DNA from: a virus
Length of the DNA stretch: 24,361 nt
Direction: 5' to 3' (one strand)
IMG/VR virus record: IMGVR_UViG_3300013100_000194
Span: 1 to 24,361 of that record
Part shown: one piece after another, positions 10,346-18,545 of the stretch
Layout: every line of letters begins with the position of its first letter
Position numbering within the stretch: position 1 is the stretch's first letter
Notes under the pieces: generated by a model
Told to the model about the DNA's origin: nothing
Databases searched by the model: none
Seen by the model: only the letters and a program-made list of their open reading frames with translations
Translations under genes and position numbers: made by a program

Positions 10346-11958
10346 TGGCACAAGAGGATGATTGGTTAGTAGAAGCAGAATTAAAACTTCAGAGAATGCC
10401 AGAAGCCGCTAAAAAGATTAGAGAGCAGGCATTAGAGGATTTATACTTCTTTGCTAAGTTAATCAATCCAGGCTATATGTATGGTGAAGTTCATAGAGAA
10501 ACTTATGCATGGTTACAAGATTATAATCTATTTGGTCAAGGTGGATCATTAGCTAATAATAAACTTATCATGCTCCCTCGTGGTCATCTTAAGAGTCATA
10601 TGGTGGCTACTTGGGCAGCATGGATTATTACTAAGCATCCAGATGTAACCATTCTTTATGTATCTGCCACAGCAGAACTTGCTGAAACACAGTTATATGC
10701 TATTAAGAACATGCTTGGTAGTACAGTATATAGAAGATACTTTCCTGAGTACATACATCCACAAGAAGGTAAGAGAGAAAAGTGGGCTAGTAATAAATTA
10801 TCAGTAGATCATACTAAGAGAAAGAAAGAGGGTATTAGAGATGCTACAGTAGCAACAGCAGGACTTACTACCAATACTACTGGATGGCATGCAGATATTA
10901 TTATCCCAGACGATCTTGTTGTTCCTGAAAATGCATACACTGAAGATGGAAGAATGCAGGTTAGCAGAAAGTCTTCACAGTTTACTTCTATTAGAAACTC
11001 AGGTGGTTTCACATTAGCATGTGGTACTAGGTATCATCCAGCAGATATTTATAATGAATGGAAGAATCAAGTATATGATGTTTATAATGAAGATGGTGTA
11101 AAGATTGATGAAGCTCCTGTATGGGAGATTAAAGAGTTTGTAGTTGAAGATGAAGGCATCTTTATCTGGCCTAGAGTTATTAGAAAGGATGGAAAAGCTT
11201 TTGGATTTAATATGCAAATCCTTTCTCGTATTAAGGCAGAGTACTCAGATAGAGTACAATTCTATGCTCAGTACTATAATGATCCTAATGATCCTGGCTC
11301 TGATAGAATTAGCAGAAATAAGTTTCAATATTACAACGTAAGACACTTAAAGAAAGAAGGTGGTAGATGGTTCTTTAATGGTAAGAGGCTTAATGTATAT
11401 GCTTCTGTAGATTTTGCCTATTCATTGAAGAAGACTGCCGACTATACAGCTATTGTTGTCATTGGAATTGATTCAGCAAGCAATGTCTATATCTTAGATA
11501 TTGATAGATTTAAAACTGATAAAGTTGCTGAGTATTTTAACCACATAAGAGACTTACATGCCAAATGGAACTTTAATAAACTTAGAGCAGAAGTATCTGT
11601 AGCTCAAAAAGTAATTGTTAATGGTATTAAAGATTTCATTATGAAGAATGGTCTTAGATTATCTGTTGAAGAGTTTAGACCTTCTAGACATGAAGGTAGT
11701 AAGGAAGAAAGAATTGCTGCTGCTCTGGAACATAAATATGATAATCAAGAAATGTGGCATTTAGAAGGTGGTTGGACTTCTGTATTAGAAGAAGAACTCA
11801 TTCTATCTAGACCACCACATGATGATATTAAGGATGCATTAGCTTCTGCTGTATCAATAGCTATAGCACCAGCCAAGAGTTTTTCTAATGGTGTGAAAGA
11901 CCTGTTTGTTACTAATAATAAATTCAACAGTAGATTTGGCGGAGTATCATATAAGTGA
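10345..11958 (+). CDS. Terminase large subunit
   Basis: A 537-aa packaging motor. The ATPase domain has a Walker A-like LPRGHLKSH (77-85), a VTILYVSATAELAE segment (101-114), and Walker B DIIIPDD (184-190). The C-terminal RNase H-like nuclease has SVDFA with Asp356, KTADYTA with Asp366, and PHDDIKDA with Asp493-494, the expected acidic cluster. The lineage resembles T7/phiEco32-type podovirus terminases. It cuts concatemeric DNA and translocates it into the prohead through the portal encoded next. It ends in a GTGA overlap with the portal gene. Arginine is mostly AGA, in contrast with the capsid gene. Confidence 0.97.
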   Translation: MAQEDDWLVEAELKLQRMPEAAKKIREQALEDLYFFAKLINPGYMYGEVHRETYAWLQDYNLFGQGGSLANNKLIMLPRGHLKSHMVATWAAWIITKHPDVTILYVSATAELAETQLYAIKNMLGSTVYRRYFPEYIHPQEGKREKWASNKLSVDHTKRKKEGIRDATVATAGLTTNTTGWHADIIIPDDLVVPENAYTEDGRMQVSRKSSQFTSIRNSGGFTLACGTRYHPADIYNEWKNQVYDVYNEDGVKIDEAPVWEIKEFVVEDEGIFIWPRVIRKDGKAFGFNMQILSRIKAEYSDRVQFYAQYYNDPNDPGSDRISRNKFQYYNVRHLKKEGGRWFFNGKRLNVYASVDFAYSLKKTADYTAIVVIGIDSASNVYILDIDRFKTDKVAEYFNHIRDLHAKWNFNKLRAEVSVAQKVIVNGIKDFIMKNGLRLSVEEFRPSRHEGSKEERIAAALEHKYDNQEMWHLEGGWTSVLEEELILSRPPHDDIKDALASAVSIAIAPAKSFSNGVKDLFVTNNKFNSRFGGVSYK

Positions 11959-13706
11959 GTACAAAAGTATTACAAATAAGAGGGCTACTCGCCCAAGATG
12001 ATCCAGCATGTTATATTTCCCAGACTTGGGATAAGTTTAATATGCAACGCCAAGATAAGATTAACGAGTGGTTAGAGCTTAGAAATTATATCTTTGCTAC
12101 TGATACTAGAAGTACTAGTAATGCTAGACTTCCTTGGAAGAATAGTACTACTACTCCCAAGCTTTGTCAGATCAGAGATAATCTACATTCAAACTACATT
12201 AGCTCACTCTTTCCTAATGATAATTGGTTGAAATGGCAAGCTTATACTAAGGATTCAGCTAAGCATCAAGTAGCCAGAACAATTGAAGGCTACATGGAAA
12301 ATAAATGTAGAGAGAGTCATTTCAGAACAGAAATGTCTAAACTTGTTTATGATTACATTGATTATGGCAATGCCTTCTCAACAGTTAGTTATGAAAGCAA
12401 TTATAAAATTGCACCAGATGGCTCTAGGATACCAGAATATATTGGTCCAAGAATTCATAGAATTAGTCCATTAGATATTGTTTTTGATCCATTAGCAGAA
12501 AGTATTAAAAAGACTTTTAAGATTATCAGATCAATTAAAACTCTTGGTGAAATCCAGAGATTGGCAATGGATGAACCAGAACAAGGATTCTGGAAGAAAG
12601 CTTTAGCTGACAGAAGGCAGTTGATCAGTAATCTTGGTGGCTATAGTTATGAAGATTTCCAAAAGGCTTGTGGGTATTCAGTAGATGGTTTTGGTAACAT
12701 GTATGAGTACCTCATGGGTAACTACATGGAGATTCTTGAATTCTATGGTGACTATTGTGATAATGAAGGCAACCTAGAAACTAATAGAATTATTACAGTA
12801 ATTGATAGACGTACTACTGTTAGAGATGAACAGATTCCAACTTGGTTTGGTGGCGCTCCTATTAATCATGTAGGTTGGAGATTCAGACAGGATAATTTGT
12901 GGGCTATGGGTCCACTAGATAATCTTGTTGGCATGCAGTATAGAATTGACCATTTAGAGAATGCTAAAGCTGATGCCTTTGACTTAGCTATTCAACCACC
13001 TCTTGTTATTACAGGAGATGTTGAAGAGTTTGTTTGGGGTCCAAGTGCTGAAATCTATGCTGGTGAAGGTGGTGCTGTAACTGAACTTGGTAAGAATCTA
13101 AATGGTATTCTTACAGCAGAGAATATGATTACTGCTCTAGAAAATAAGATGGAACTCTATGCTGGCGCTCCAAGAGATGCTATGGGCATCAGGACGCCCG
13201 GTGAGAAGACCGCCTTTGAAGTCAACACACTTATGACTGCTGCTGGTCGTATCTTCCAAGAGAAGGCCACACAGATCGAAGTAGAGCTTCTAGAGCCATC
13301 ATTGAATATGATGTTAGAATCAGCTAAGCGTAATATGGATGGTTCAGATATTATTCGTGTCATTGATAATGATTTTAATGCACAGCAATTTATCACTATT
13401 ACTAAAGAAGATATTACAGCTAATGGTATCATTAGGCCTATTGGTGCCAGACATTTCTCTAAACAACAACAAGATCTACAGAATCTAATTGGTGTTATGG
13501 GTAGTCCTATTGGACAGATCATTGCTCCTCATACAAGCTCTCTTGCTATGGCAGATTTGGTAAATGATATTATTGGTCTACAAGGATATGAATTGTTTAG
13601 TCCTAATATTGCCGTAGAGGAGCAGCATGAAACACAAGCTGCCCTAAATCAAAGTCAAGAAGATCTACAAGTACAACAACAAACTCCGCTTCCTCCGGGA
13701 GCTTAA
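11955..13706 (+). CDS. Portal (head-tail connector) protein
   Basis: A 583-aa protein that starts with GTG inside the terminase stop. Around residues 405-430 it has MGIRTPGEKTAFEV followed by a helical stretch, a motif shared by podovirus portal proteins (the stem/wing region). The C-terminus is glutamine-rich (ESQEDLQVQQQ-type) and disordered. Twelve copies would form the channel for DNA packaging and ejection and the docking site for the tail. The codons around the PGEKTAFEV motif (13184-13280) are richer in G and C than the rest of the gene. Length and neighbourhood fit the family well. Confidence 0.95.
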   Translation: MSTKVLQIRGLLAQDDPACYISQTWDKFNMQRQDKINEWLELRNYIFATDTRSTSNARLPWKNSTTTPKLCQIRDNLHSNYISSLFPNDNWLKWQAYTKDSAKHQVARTIEGYMENKCRESHFRTEMSKLVYDYIDYGNAFSTVSYESNYKIAPDGSRIPEYIGPRIHRISPLDIVFDPLAESIKKTFKIIRSIKTLGEIQRLAMDEPEQGFWKKALADRRQLISNLGGYSYEDFQKACGYSVDGFGNMYEYLMGNYMEILEFYGDYCDNEGNLETNRIITVIDRRTTVRDEQIPTWFGGAPINHVGWRFRQDNLWAMGPLDNLVGMQYRIDHLENAKADAFDLAIQPPLVITGDVEEFVWGPSAEIYAGEGGAVTELGKNLNGILTAENMITALENKMELYAGAPRDAMGIRTPGEKTAFEVNTLMTAAGRIFQEKATQIEVELLEPSLNMMLESAKRNMDGSDIIRVIDNDFNAQQFITITKEDITANGIIRPIGARHFSKQQQDLQNLIGVMGSPIGQIIAPHTSSLAMADLVNDIIGLQGYELFSPNIAVEEQHETQAALNQSQEDLQVQQQTPLPPGA

Positions 13707-13708
13707 TA

Positions 13709-13951
13709 ATGAAAGCTAGTTGGTTAAATGGTTTAGAAAAACAAAGAGAGATTGATGTTAGACAAAATTTCAAAGAAAGTTTAGTTCTTAGACGAAGACT
13801 TATAGAAATGCTGTCTGATATAATCGAGAGTGGTCGTAAAACTCAAGTATCAAAAGGTTTATATGATACTCCTAATTGGTCCTTACTCCAAGCTGATAGA
13901 GTTGGTTATGAAAGGGCTATCAGAGATATTATTGATTTAATTTCAGATTAA
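13709..13951 (+). CDS. Hypothetical 80-aa protein between portal and scaffold
   Basis: It starts two bases after the portal stop, with GGAG in the last portal codons as ribosome site. The protein is helical and charged (LEKQREIDVRQNFKESLVLR), with a second helix at the C-terminus (YERAIRDIIDLISD). Short helical proteins in this slot are common in podoviruses and may aid head assembly, but no specific family is recognised. Confidence 0.85.
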   Translation: MKASWLNGLEKQREIDVRQNFKESLVLRRRLIEMLSDIIESGRKTQVSKGLYDTPNWSLLQADRVGYERAIRDIIDLISD

Positions 13952-13964
13952 GGATTTATAATTT

Positions 13965-14708
13965 ATGGCCGACCAGCCTAATGTGTTTGGAAACGAAGGA
14001 ATTACCACTCCTGTTGAAAATAATGCCCCTCAGATTGATAAATATGCAGACCTGCTAAAATCAATTAAGAATGAGAACGGTGAACAAAAGTATGACTCAC
14101 TAGAAAAAGCTTTAGAAGCTCTAGGTCATAGTCAGACATTTATCCCCCAGATCAAGAGTCAGCTTACTGAAAAAGAGAAAGAGCTGGAGCGGATTAAAGC
14201 TGAACTAGCCCAACGTGAAAGCGTTGAGGAAGTCATGCAAAGACTGATTGCAAATAACCAGAATGGAGAGGATCACCCCCCTACTGCCAATGGTCTTGAT
14301 GAGCAAGCAGTAATGAAACTTGTGCAGCAAACTCTTAACCAGACTAAACAGTCTGAGATTATACAAAGTAATCAGAGTAAAGTACAAGAAGCACTTAGTA
14401 AGAAATTTGGTGATAAAGCCTCTGAAGCAGTGGCAAAGAAAGCTGCTGAACTTGGTACTACACCAAAAGAACTAGGTGAACTAGCTAGTAAGAATCCTAA
14501 TTTGATTCTTGCGCTTTTCAATTCAGGGGATCATTCAGATCCTACTCCTACTCGTAATAGTGTGAACATTCCCGGTATTCCTGTGCCTAAGACTAAAGTA
14601 GAACGTCCAGAGAAGTCAATTCTTTCTGGTGCAACTACTAGAGAACAAAAGGCATTCATGGAGAAAGTTCGGGCAGAAGTTTATGCTAAACACGGGATCG
14701 AAAACTAA
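13965..14708 (+). CDS. Scaffolding protein
   Basis: A 247-aa, acidic, Gln/Glu/Lys-rich protein that looks like a typical podovirus scaffold. The N-terminus is disordered. A coiled coil at about 60-95 (QLTEKEKELERIKAELAQRE) is followed by more helices, and the C-terminus is basic (REQKAFMEKVRAEVYAKHGI), as in scaffolds that bind the coat protein through a basic helix-turn-helix. It lies between portal and capsid genes, where scaffolds are normally encoded. AAGGA lies eleven bases before the ATG. It would be absent from the mature virion. Confidence 0.9.
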   Translation: MADQPNVFGNEGITTPVENNAPQIDKYADLLKSIKNENGEQKYDSLEKALEALGHSQTFIPQIKSQLTEKEKELERIKAELAQRESVEEVMQRLIANNQNGEDHPPTANGLDEQAVMKLVQQTLNQTKQSEIIQSNQSKVQEALSKKFGDKASEAVAKKAAELGTTPKELGELASKNPNLILALFNSGDHSDPTPTRNSVNIPGIPVPKTKVERPEKSILSGATTREQKAFMEKVRAEVYAKHGIEN

Positions 14709-14719
14709 GGAAATAAGAA

Positions 14720-15685
14720 ATGCAATTAACTGATAACACCCGTGCATTTATTGATGCAGAAGTTTATTCAAACTTCATCTATCTAAATCTACACGATGGT
14801 CTGCTACCCGAGTCCTTCTATCGCAATATCACTGATTTTAGTTCAGGTGAAACTCTTAATATTAAGAGTATCGGTACTGTAACTATTCAGGATGCTGAGG
14901 AAGATGCTCCGCTAGTTTACAATCCGATTGAAACTGGTACTATCACTTTCCGTATTAATCAATACAAGGGTGATGCTTGGTATGTCACTGATGATCTACG
15001 CGAAGATGGTACTGATATTGATGCACTAATGTCAGCTCGTGCTAGTGAATCAACTCGTGCTCTACAGGAAGTATTTGAAACTACCTTCCTAAAGACTGTT
15101 GGTGATTACTATGTTGCCAATCCGGGTCCGAATAACATCAATGGTTTCCCACATCTACATGTATCTGCTGCTACTGGTGGCGTGATGAAGATGAATGATT
15201 TCCTCAAGATGCGTCTAGCCTTTGATAAGGCTAATGTTCCTGCGGAAGGTCGTATTGCCATTGTTGATCCAGTTGTAGAGGCAACTCTAGCTGGTTATGT
15301 AACCCTAACTTCAAATATCACCCCATTTGCCCAGAACATCATTCAGCAAGGTATTGCTCGTGGTCAACGGTTTATGTGGAATGTATTTGGTTGGGATGTT
15401 CTAACTTCTAATCGTCTTCCTGTTAATACTTATAATGATGGTACTACTACTGGTGTAGGCTATGTTGGTAATATCTTCATGTGTATTCTTGATGACCAAA
15501 CTAAGCCCGTTCTTGGTGCTTTCAGACGCCTACCTAAGGTAGAGGGTGAACGCAATAAGGATCGTGCTCGTGATGAGTTCGTTGTACGTTCTCGCTATGG
15601 TTTCGGTATTGCTCGTGTGGATACTATGGGCCTAGTTGCTACTTCAACTACCTCAATCGTTCCCGACAAGACTGGGGAGGCTTAA
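14720..15685 (+). CDS. Major capsid protein
   Basis: A 321-aa coat protein, identified by position after the scaffold and by sequence character. The N-terminal arm MQLTDNTRAFIDAEVYSNFI is followed by a beta-rich segment (SSGETLNIKSIGTVTIQDAE) and by VTDDLREDG and DPVVEATLAGY, elements seen in HK97-fold podovirus coats. Codon use is strikingly different from neighbouring genes: 18 of 19 arginine codons are CGN and only one is AGA. This indicates selection for very high expression. AGGA precedes the start. The downstream decoration gene begins two bases after the stop with GGAGG. Confidence 0.95.
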   Translation: MQLTDNTRAFIDAEVYSNFIYLNLHDGLLPESFYRNITDFSSGETLNIKSIGTVTIQDAEEDAPLVYNPIETGTITFRINQYKGDAWYVTDDLREDGTDIDALMSARASESTRALQEVFETTFLKTVGDYYVANPGPNNINGFPHLHVSAATGGVMKMNDFLKMRLAFDKANVPAEGRIAIVDPVVEATLAGYVTLTSNITPFAQNIIQQGIARGQRFMWNVFGWDVLTSNRLPVNTYNDGTTTGVGYVGNIFMCILDDQTKPVLGAFRRLPKVEGERNKDRARDEFVVRSRYGFGIARVDTMGLVATSTTSIVPDKTGEA

Positions 15686-15687
15686 TC

Positions 15688-16338
15688 ATGGCTTTTGAAA
15701 ATAATAGTGGTCTAAGAGTCCACAATCAATATGGTCCCCGTGGTACTGGTGGTGAGCAGGGCGTACATAAGACTGAAGGCTACAAGAATGAATATGTAGT
15801 CGATCAGGCCAGTGTTCTTCCCTACCTCTTCCCTCGTGGTGGTGGTGTGTTTGTAACAGGCCATGATGATACTTTTGTATCTGCTGGTGCTGTTACTTCT
15901 ATTACCATTGGTGGTTTGGAGGTTATTGGTGCAACTGAAACTGCTCCAATTAAGATTCCTTATGATAACACTGGTGAAGTAGTAGTTACTGGTATGACTG
16001 CTGGCAGAGAAGTTATCTTCTTCAAGAAATCTGCTGGTTATGAGGCTGATCTACTCCCTGATTGGCCGGGTGCTTATGATCCGCTAGTATCTATTGCAGT
16101 TGCTCCGACAACTCAGACACTATCACTAGCTGGTACTAACACCAAGCAATTAGTTGTTACTCCGACTCCTGCTACTGCTGATGCAGATGTTATCTGGTCT
16201 TCAAGTGCTCCGTCTAAGGCAACTGTTAGCTCCACTGGTCTAGTTACTGGTGTATCTGCTGGTACTGCTACCATTACTGCCAAGTCTGTTGCAGATGGTT
16301 CCAAGACAGCTACTTGTGCTGTAACTGTAACTGCTTAA
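15688..16338 (+). CDS. Capsid decoration protein with C-terminal bacterial Ig-like (BIG2) domain
   Basis: A 216-aa protein encoded directly after the capsid gene with a strong GGAGG site. The first ~130 residues are unique and beta-rich (FVTGHDDTFVSAGAVTSITI). Residues about 132-214 form a BIG2 domain: VSIAVAPTTQTLSLAGTNTK, then VIWSSSAPSKATVSSTGLVT and GVSAGTATITAKSVADGSKT. Ig-like domains on phage heads are known to bind host or mucus glycans weakly. Codon use resembles the capsid gene, which suggests a high-copy virion component. A strong terminator follows. Confidence 0.9.
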   Translation: MAFENNSGLRVHNQYGPRGTGGEQGVHKTEGYKNEYVVDQASVLPYLFPRGGGVFVTGHDDTFVSAGAVTSITIGGLEVIGATETAPIKIPYDNTGEVVVTGMTAGREVIFFKKSAGYEADLLPDWPGAYDPLVSIAVAPTTQTLSLAGTNTKQLVVTPTPATADADVIWSSSAPSKATVSSTGLVTGVSAGTATITAKSVADGSKTATCAVTVTA

Positions 16339-16345
16339 ATAACCT

Positions 16346-16385
16346 AAGCCAGTCATTCAGGAATGGGTGGCTGGCTTTTTATTTT
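16346..16385 (+). terminator. Rho-independent terminator after the capsid genes
   Basis: AAGCCAG (16346-16352) pairs with CTGGCTT (16371-16377), with an inner CATTC/GAATG stem, followed by TTTTTATTTT. This is a classical terminator. It probably lowers expression of downstream tail genes relative to the capsid genes. Confidence 0.85.
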
Positions 16386-16395
16386 GAGGAAACTT

Positions 16396-17031
16396 ATGGC
16401 TAATATAGAACATAAATTAATAGCAGATGCAGATAGACATGAACCTAAGGGTGCTTCTACAGCTACAGTAAATCAGGTATTAAAATTTAATGGTGATGGT
16501 ACAAGTACTCCGGGATTTGTTAGTTATAATGATATTACTAATAAGCCTATTGTTACTGGCTATCAACAAGTATTGTATGGATCAAGTACTGCATCTAATC
16601 AACAACCGGGTGCTACTAATACTCCATTACAAATAGAGTTTGGAGTTGCTCAGACATTAACTGATGTAACTTTATCTAGTGCAGGATTACTAACATTCCT
16701 AACTGCTGGGCAATATTCAATTGAAATCTTTTTAAGACTTGGAAGAACTACTGCTGCTGGCTCTGCTATCATATTTAATAGAATATTGAAGAATGGTGTC
16801 CAGTCTTTAAATAGTAATAGTATTACTTTAACTGATTCTGCACAGACAATTCCTTTTTCTGCAACATTAATGTGGAATGCAGCAGCTAATGATACTTTTG
16901 CAATGCAGATAATGCGAGATAGTGCTGGTATTAATAATGGTGGATTATTTCAGACAACCCCATCTGCTGCTGGTTGGAATCTATCACCATCTGCTAGTAT
17001 ACTTGTCAGTAAATTTAAAGGTATAGTCTAA
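16396..17031 (+). CDS. Head-fibre-like protein with C1q/TNF-type C-terminal domain
   Basis: The start at 16396 (MANIEHKLIADADRHEPKGA) has GAGGAA six bases upstream. A longer frame from 16363 would begin inside the terminator and is rejected. DADRHEPKGASTATVNQVLK resembles the (D)P..HEPKGAS.A N-terminal motif shared by many phage head fibres and decoration proteins. The C-terminal ~120 residues, with AGQYSIEIFLRLGRTTAAGS and alternating strands, look like a C1q/TNF jelly roll that would form trimers. It would protrude from the head and aid adsorption. Function is inferred. Confidence 0.8.
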   Translation: MANIEHKLIADADRHEPKGASTATVNQVLKFNGDGTSTPGFVSYNDITNKPIVTGYQQVLYGSSTASNQQPGATNTPLQIEFGVAQTLTDVTLSSAGLLTFLTAGQYSIEIFLRLGRTTAAGSAIIFNRILKNGVQSLNSNSITLTDSAQTIPFSATLMWNAAANDTFAMQIMRDSAGINNGGLFQTTPSAAGWNLSPSASILVSKFKGIV

Positions 17032-17831
17032 TGGCTAAGATGACATTGCTTGAAATTACACAGGATATTCTTAATGATATTGATGGGGATGAAGTTAATT
17101 CCATCGATGACACTATTGAATCTTCTCAAGTAGCTAATATAGTTAGGTCTACTTATCAAGCAATGATGAGTAACCGTAACTGGCCTCATACAAGAAAACT
17201 TGTACAAATTGAGGCTAGTGGAGATAACAATCTTCCAACTCATATGACATTACAAGATAATATAAAAGAGATTAGTCTTGTTAACTATAATAAAGCTAAA
17301 CTATCATATGGTGCTAGAAGGTTAATAGAAGAAGTCCAGTTTATTGAACAAGATGACTTCTTAAGAGTTTGTAATACTAGAGATAATACTAAGGCTGAAT
17401 ATATCACTGTTATTGATCCAACATCTTTAGTACAATTAACAATTAGAAATGATATAGCTCCAACCTACTATACTAGTTTTGATGATAAGACTTTGATCTT
17501 TGATTCTTATGATAGTCAAGTGGATACAACCCTACAGAAAAGTAAGATTCAAGTATACGCATATACTATGCCAACTTGGATTCATGAAGATGATGCCATT
17601 CCTGATCTTCCTGATGGTGCTTTTACAGCATTAGTGGAAGAAGCTAAGAGTAGGGCTGCTGTTAAGATTAGACAGCAACCAGATCAGAAAGCTGAACAAG
17701 AAGCACAGAGACAGCATAGGTGGCTTGCTAGAAAAGATAAGCGTGTTGCTAGTGGTATAAAATTTCCAGACTATGGTAGACATGGTGGAGCATTAAATTA
17801 TGGCAGAGACCCAACATTTAGGAGAAATTAA
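17031..17831 (+). CDS. Tail tubular protein A (T7 gp11-like)
   Basis: A 266-aa gatekeeper-type protein. Early motifs ANIVRSTYQAMMSNRNWPHT (about 36-55) and SLVNYNKAKLSYGARRLIEE, and the C-terminal ALVEEAKSRAAVKIRQQPDQ, fit the alpha-helical bundle of T7 gp11, which forms a dodecameric ring below the portal. It overlaps the preceding gene by one base and the next 57-aa gene by one base (TAATG). Adjacent tail tubular B genes support the call. Confidence 0.92.
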   Translation: MAKMTLLEITQDILNDIDGDEVNSIDDTIESSQVANIVRSTYQAMMSNRNWPHTRKLVQIEASGDNNLPTHMTLQDNIKEISLVNYNKAKLSYGARRLIEEVQFIEQDDFLRVCNTRDNTKAEYITVIDPTSLVQLTIRNDIAPTYYTSFDDKTLIFDSYDSQVDTTLQKSKIQVYAYTMPTWIHEDDAIPDLPDGAFTALVEEAKSRAAVKIRQQPDQKAEQEAQRQHRWLARKDKRVASGIKFPDYGRHGGALNYGRDPTFRRN

Positions 17832-18004
17832 TGGAGTATAAAGGATACAATATCAAAATAGAAGAAGATATTGTTATGTATAGTATTCATATGATTGGTA
17901 AAGGTGCTTTACCTAAAATACTAAATGGGTTATACACTACGACTCATGCAGCTAAGGGTCAGATTGATAAATATGTAAATGAGAAAATGTTAATTAAGGA
18001 GTAA
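17831..18004 (+). CDS. Small 57-aa protein between tail tubular genes
   Basis: It starts ATG at 17831, overlapping the stop of tail tubular A by one base, with GGAG upstream. The frame reads MEYKGYNIKIEEDIVMYSIH and ends EKMLIKE. The stretch YTTTHAAKGQIDKYVNEK suggests a helix. It ends three bases before the next gene. Small proteins with a KGY.I..... start often occur near phage tail genes, but I do not recognise a family. Confidence 0.8.
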   Translation: MEYKGYNIKIEEDIVMYSIHMIGKGALPKILNGLYTTTHAAKGQIDKYVNEKMLIKE

Positions 18005-18007
18005 AGT

Positions 18008-18544
18008 ATGCCTAGAAATTATGCTCCAGTTGAACAAAATACTTTTGTAGCTGGACTTATTACTGAGGCCAGTCCATTAACATTTCCACCTAATGCTTCT
18101 TTAGATGAAGAGAACTTTATTCTTAATAGAAATGGTTCTAGAACTAGAAGATTAGGTTTTGATCTAGAAGATGATTATCAAACTATTAACTCTAGTGCTA
18201 CAGTTCCGTTAGATAAAAATTTAAAAATAAGTTCTTTTAAATGGCAAAACGTTGCTGGTAATCCTGCACAAACTTTTATTGTTATCCAAATTGGTAAACA
18301 AATTAGTTTTTTTGATTCTTCTGTAACACCACTATCTGCTGGTTTAATTGCTCAATATGATTATGATGAATCTGAACCAATCAAGAAATTTGCTTATGCA
18401 TCAGTCGACGGTATGTTGGTTGTAGTTACTGGTAGAAAAGATGTTGATACTTTTCGTTATGAAGGTACTCAATTAACTAAGCTTTCTAAAAGACTTAAGA
18501 TAAGAGATTTTTTTGGTGTATCAGATGTAGCGACAGGAACTTAA
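18008..18544 (+). CDS. Tail tubular protein B, N-terminal ORF (178 aa)
   Basis: PVEQNTFVAGLITEASPLTF and ENFILNRNGSRTRRLGFDLE are the canonical N-terminal motifs of podovirus tail nozzle proteins (T7 gp12-like), and RLKIRDFFGVSDV at the end is also family-typical. In T7 the nozzle is one polypeptide of nearly 800 aa. Here the frame stops at 18544 and the rest is in the +1 frame starting one base later. AAGGAG precedes the start at seven bases. It either makes a separate polypeptide that assembles with the next product or is joined to it by frameshifting. Confidence 0.88.
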   Translation: MPRNYAPVEQNTFVAGLITEASPLTFPPNASLDEENFILNRNGSRTRRLGFDLEDDYQTINSSATVPLDKNLKISSFKWQNVAGNPAQTFIVIQIGKQISFFDSSVTPLSAGLIAQYDYDESEPIKKFAYASVDGMLVVVTGRKDVDTFRYEGTQLTKLSKRLKIRDFFGVSDVATGT

Positions 18545-18545
18545 T

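Noticed and set aside
13157-13522. Long minus-strand frame inside the portal gene
   Set aside because: It is an antisense shadow of the well-supported portal gene and has no ribosome site.
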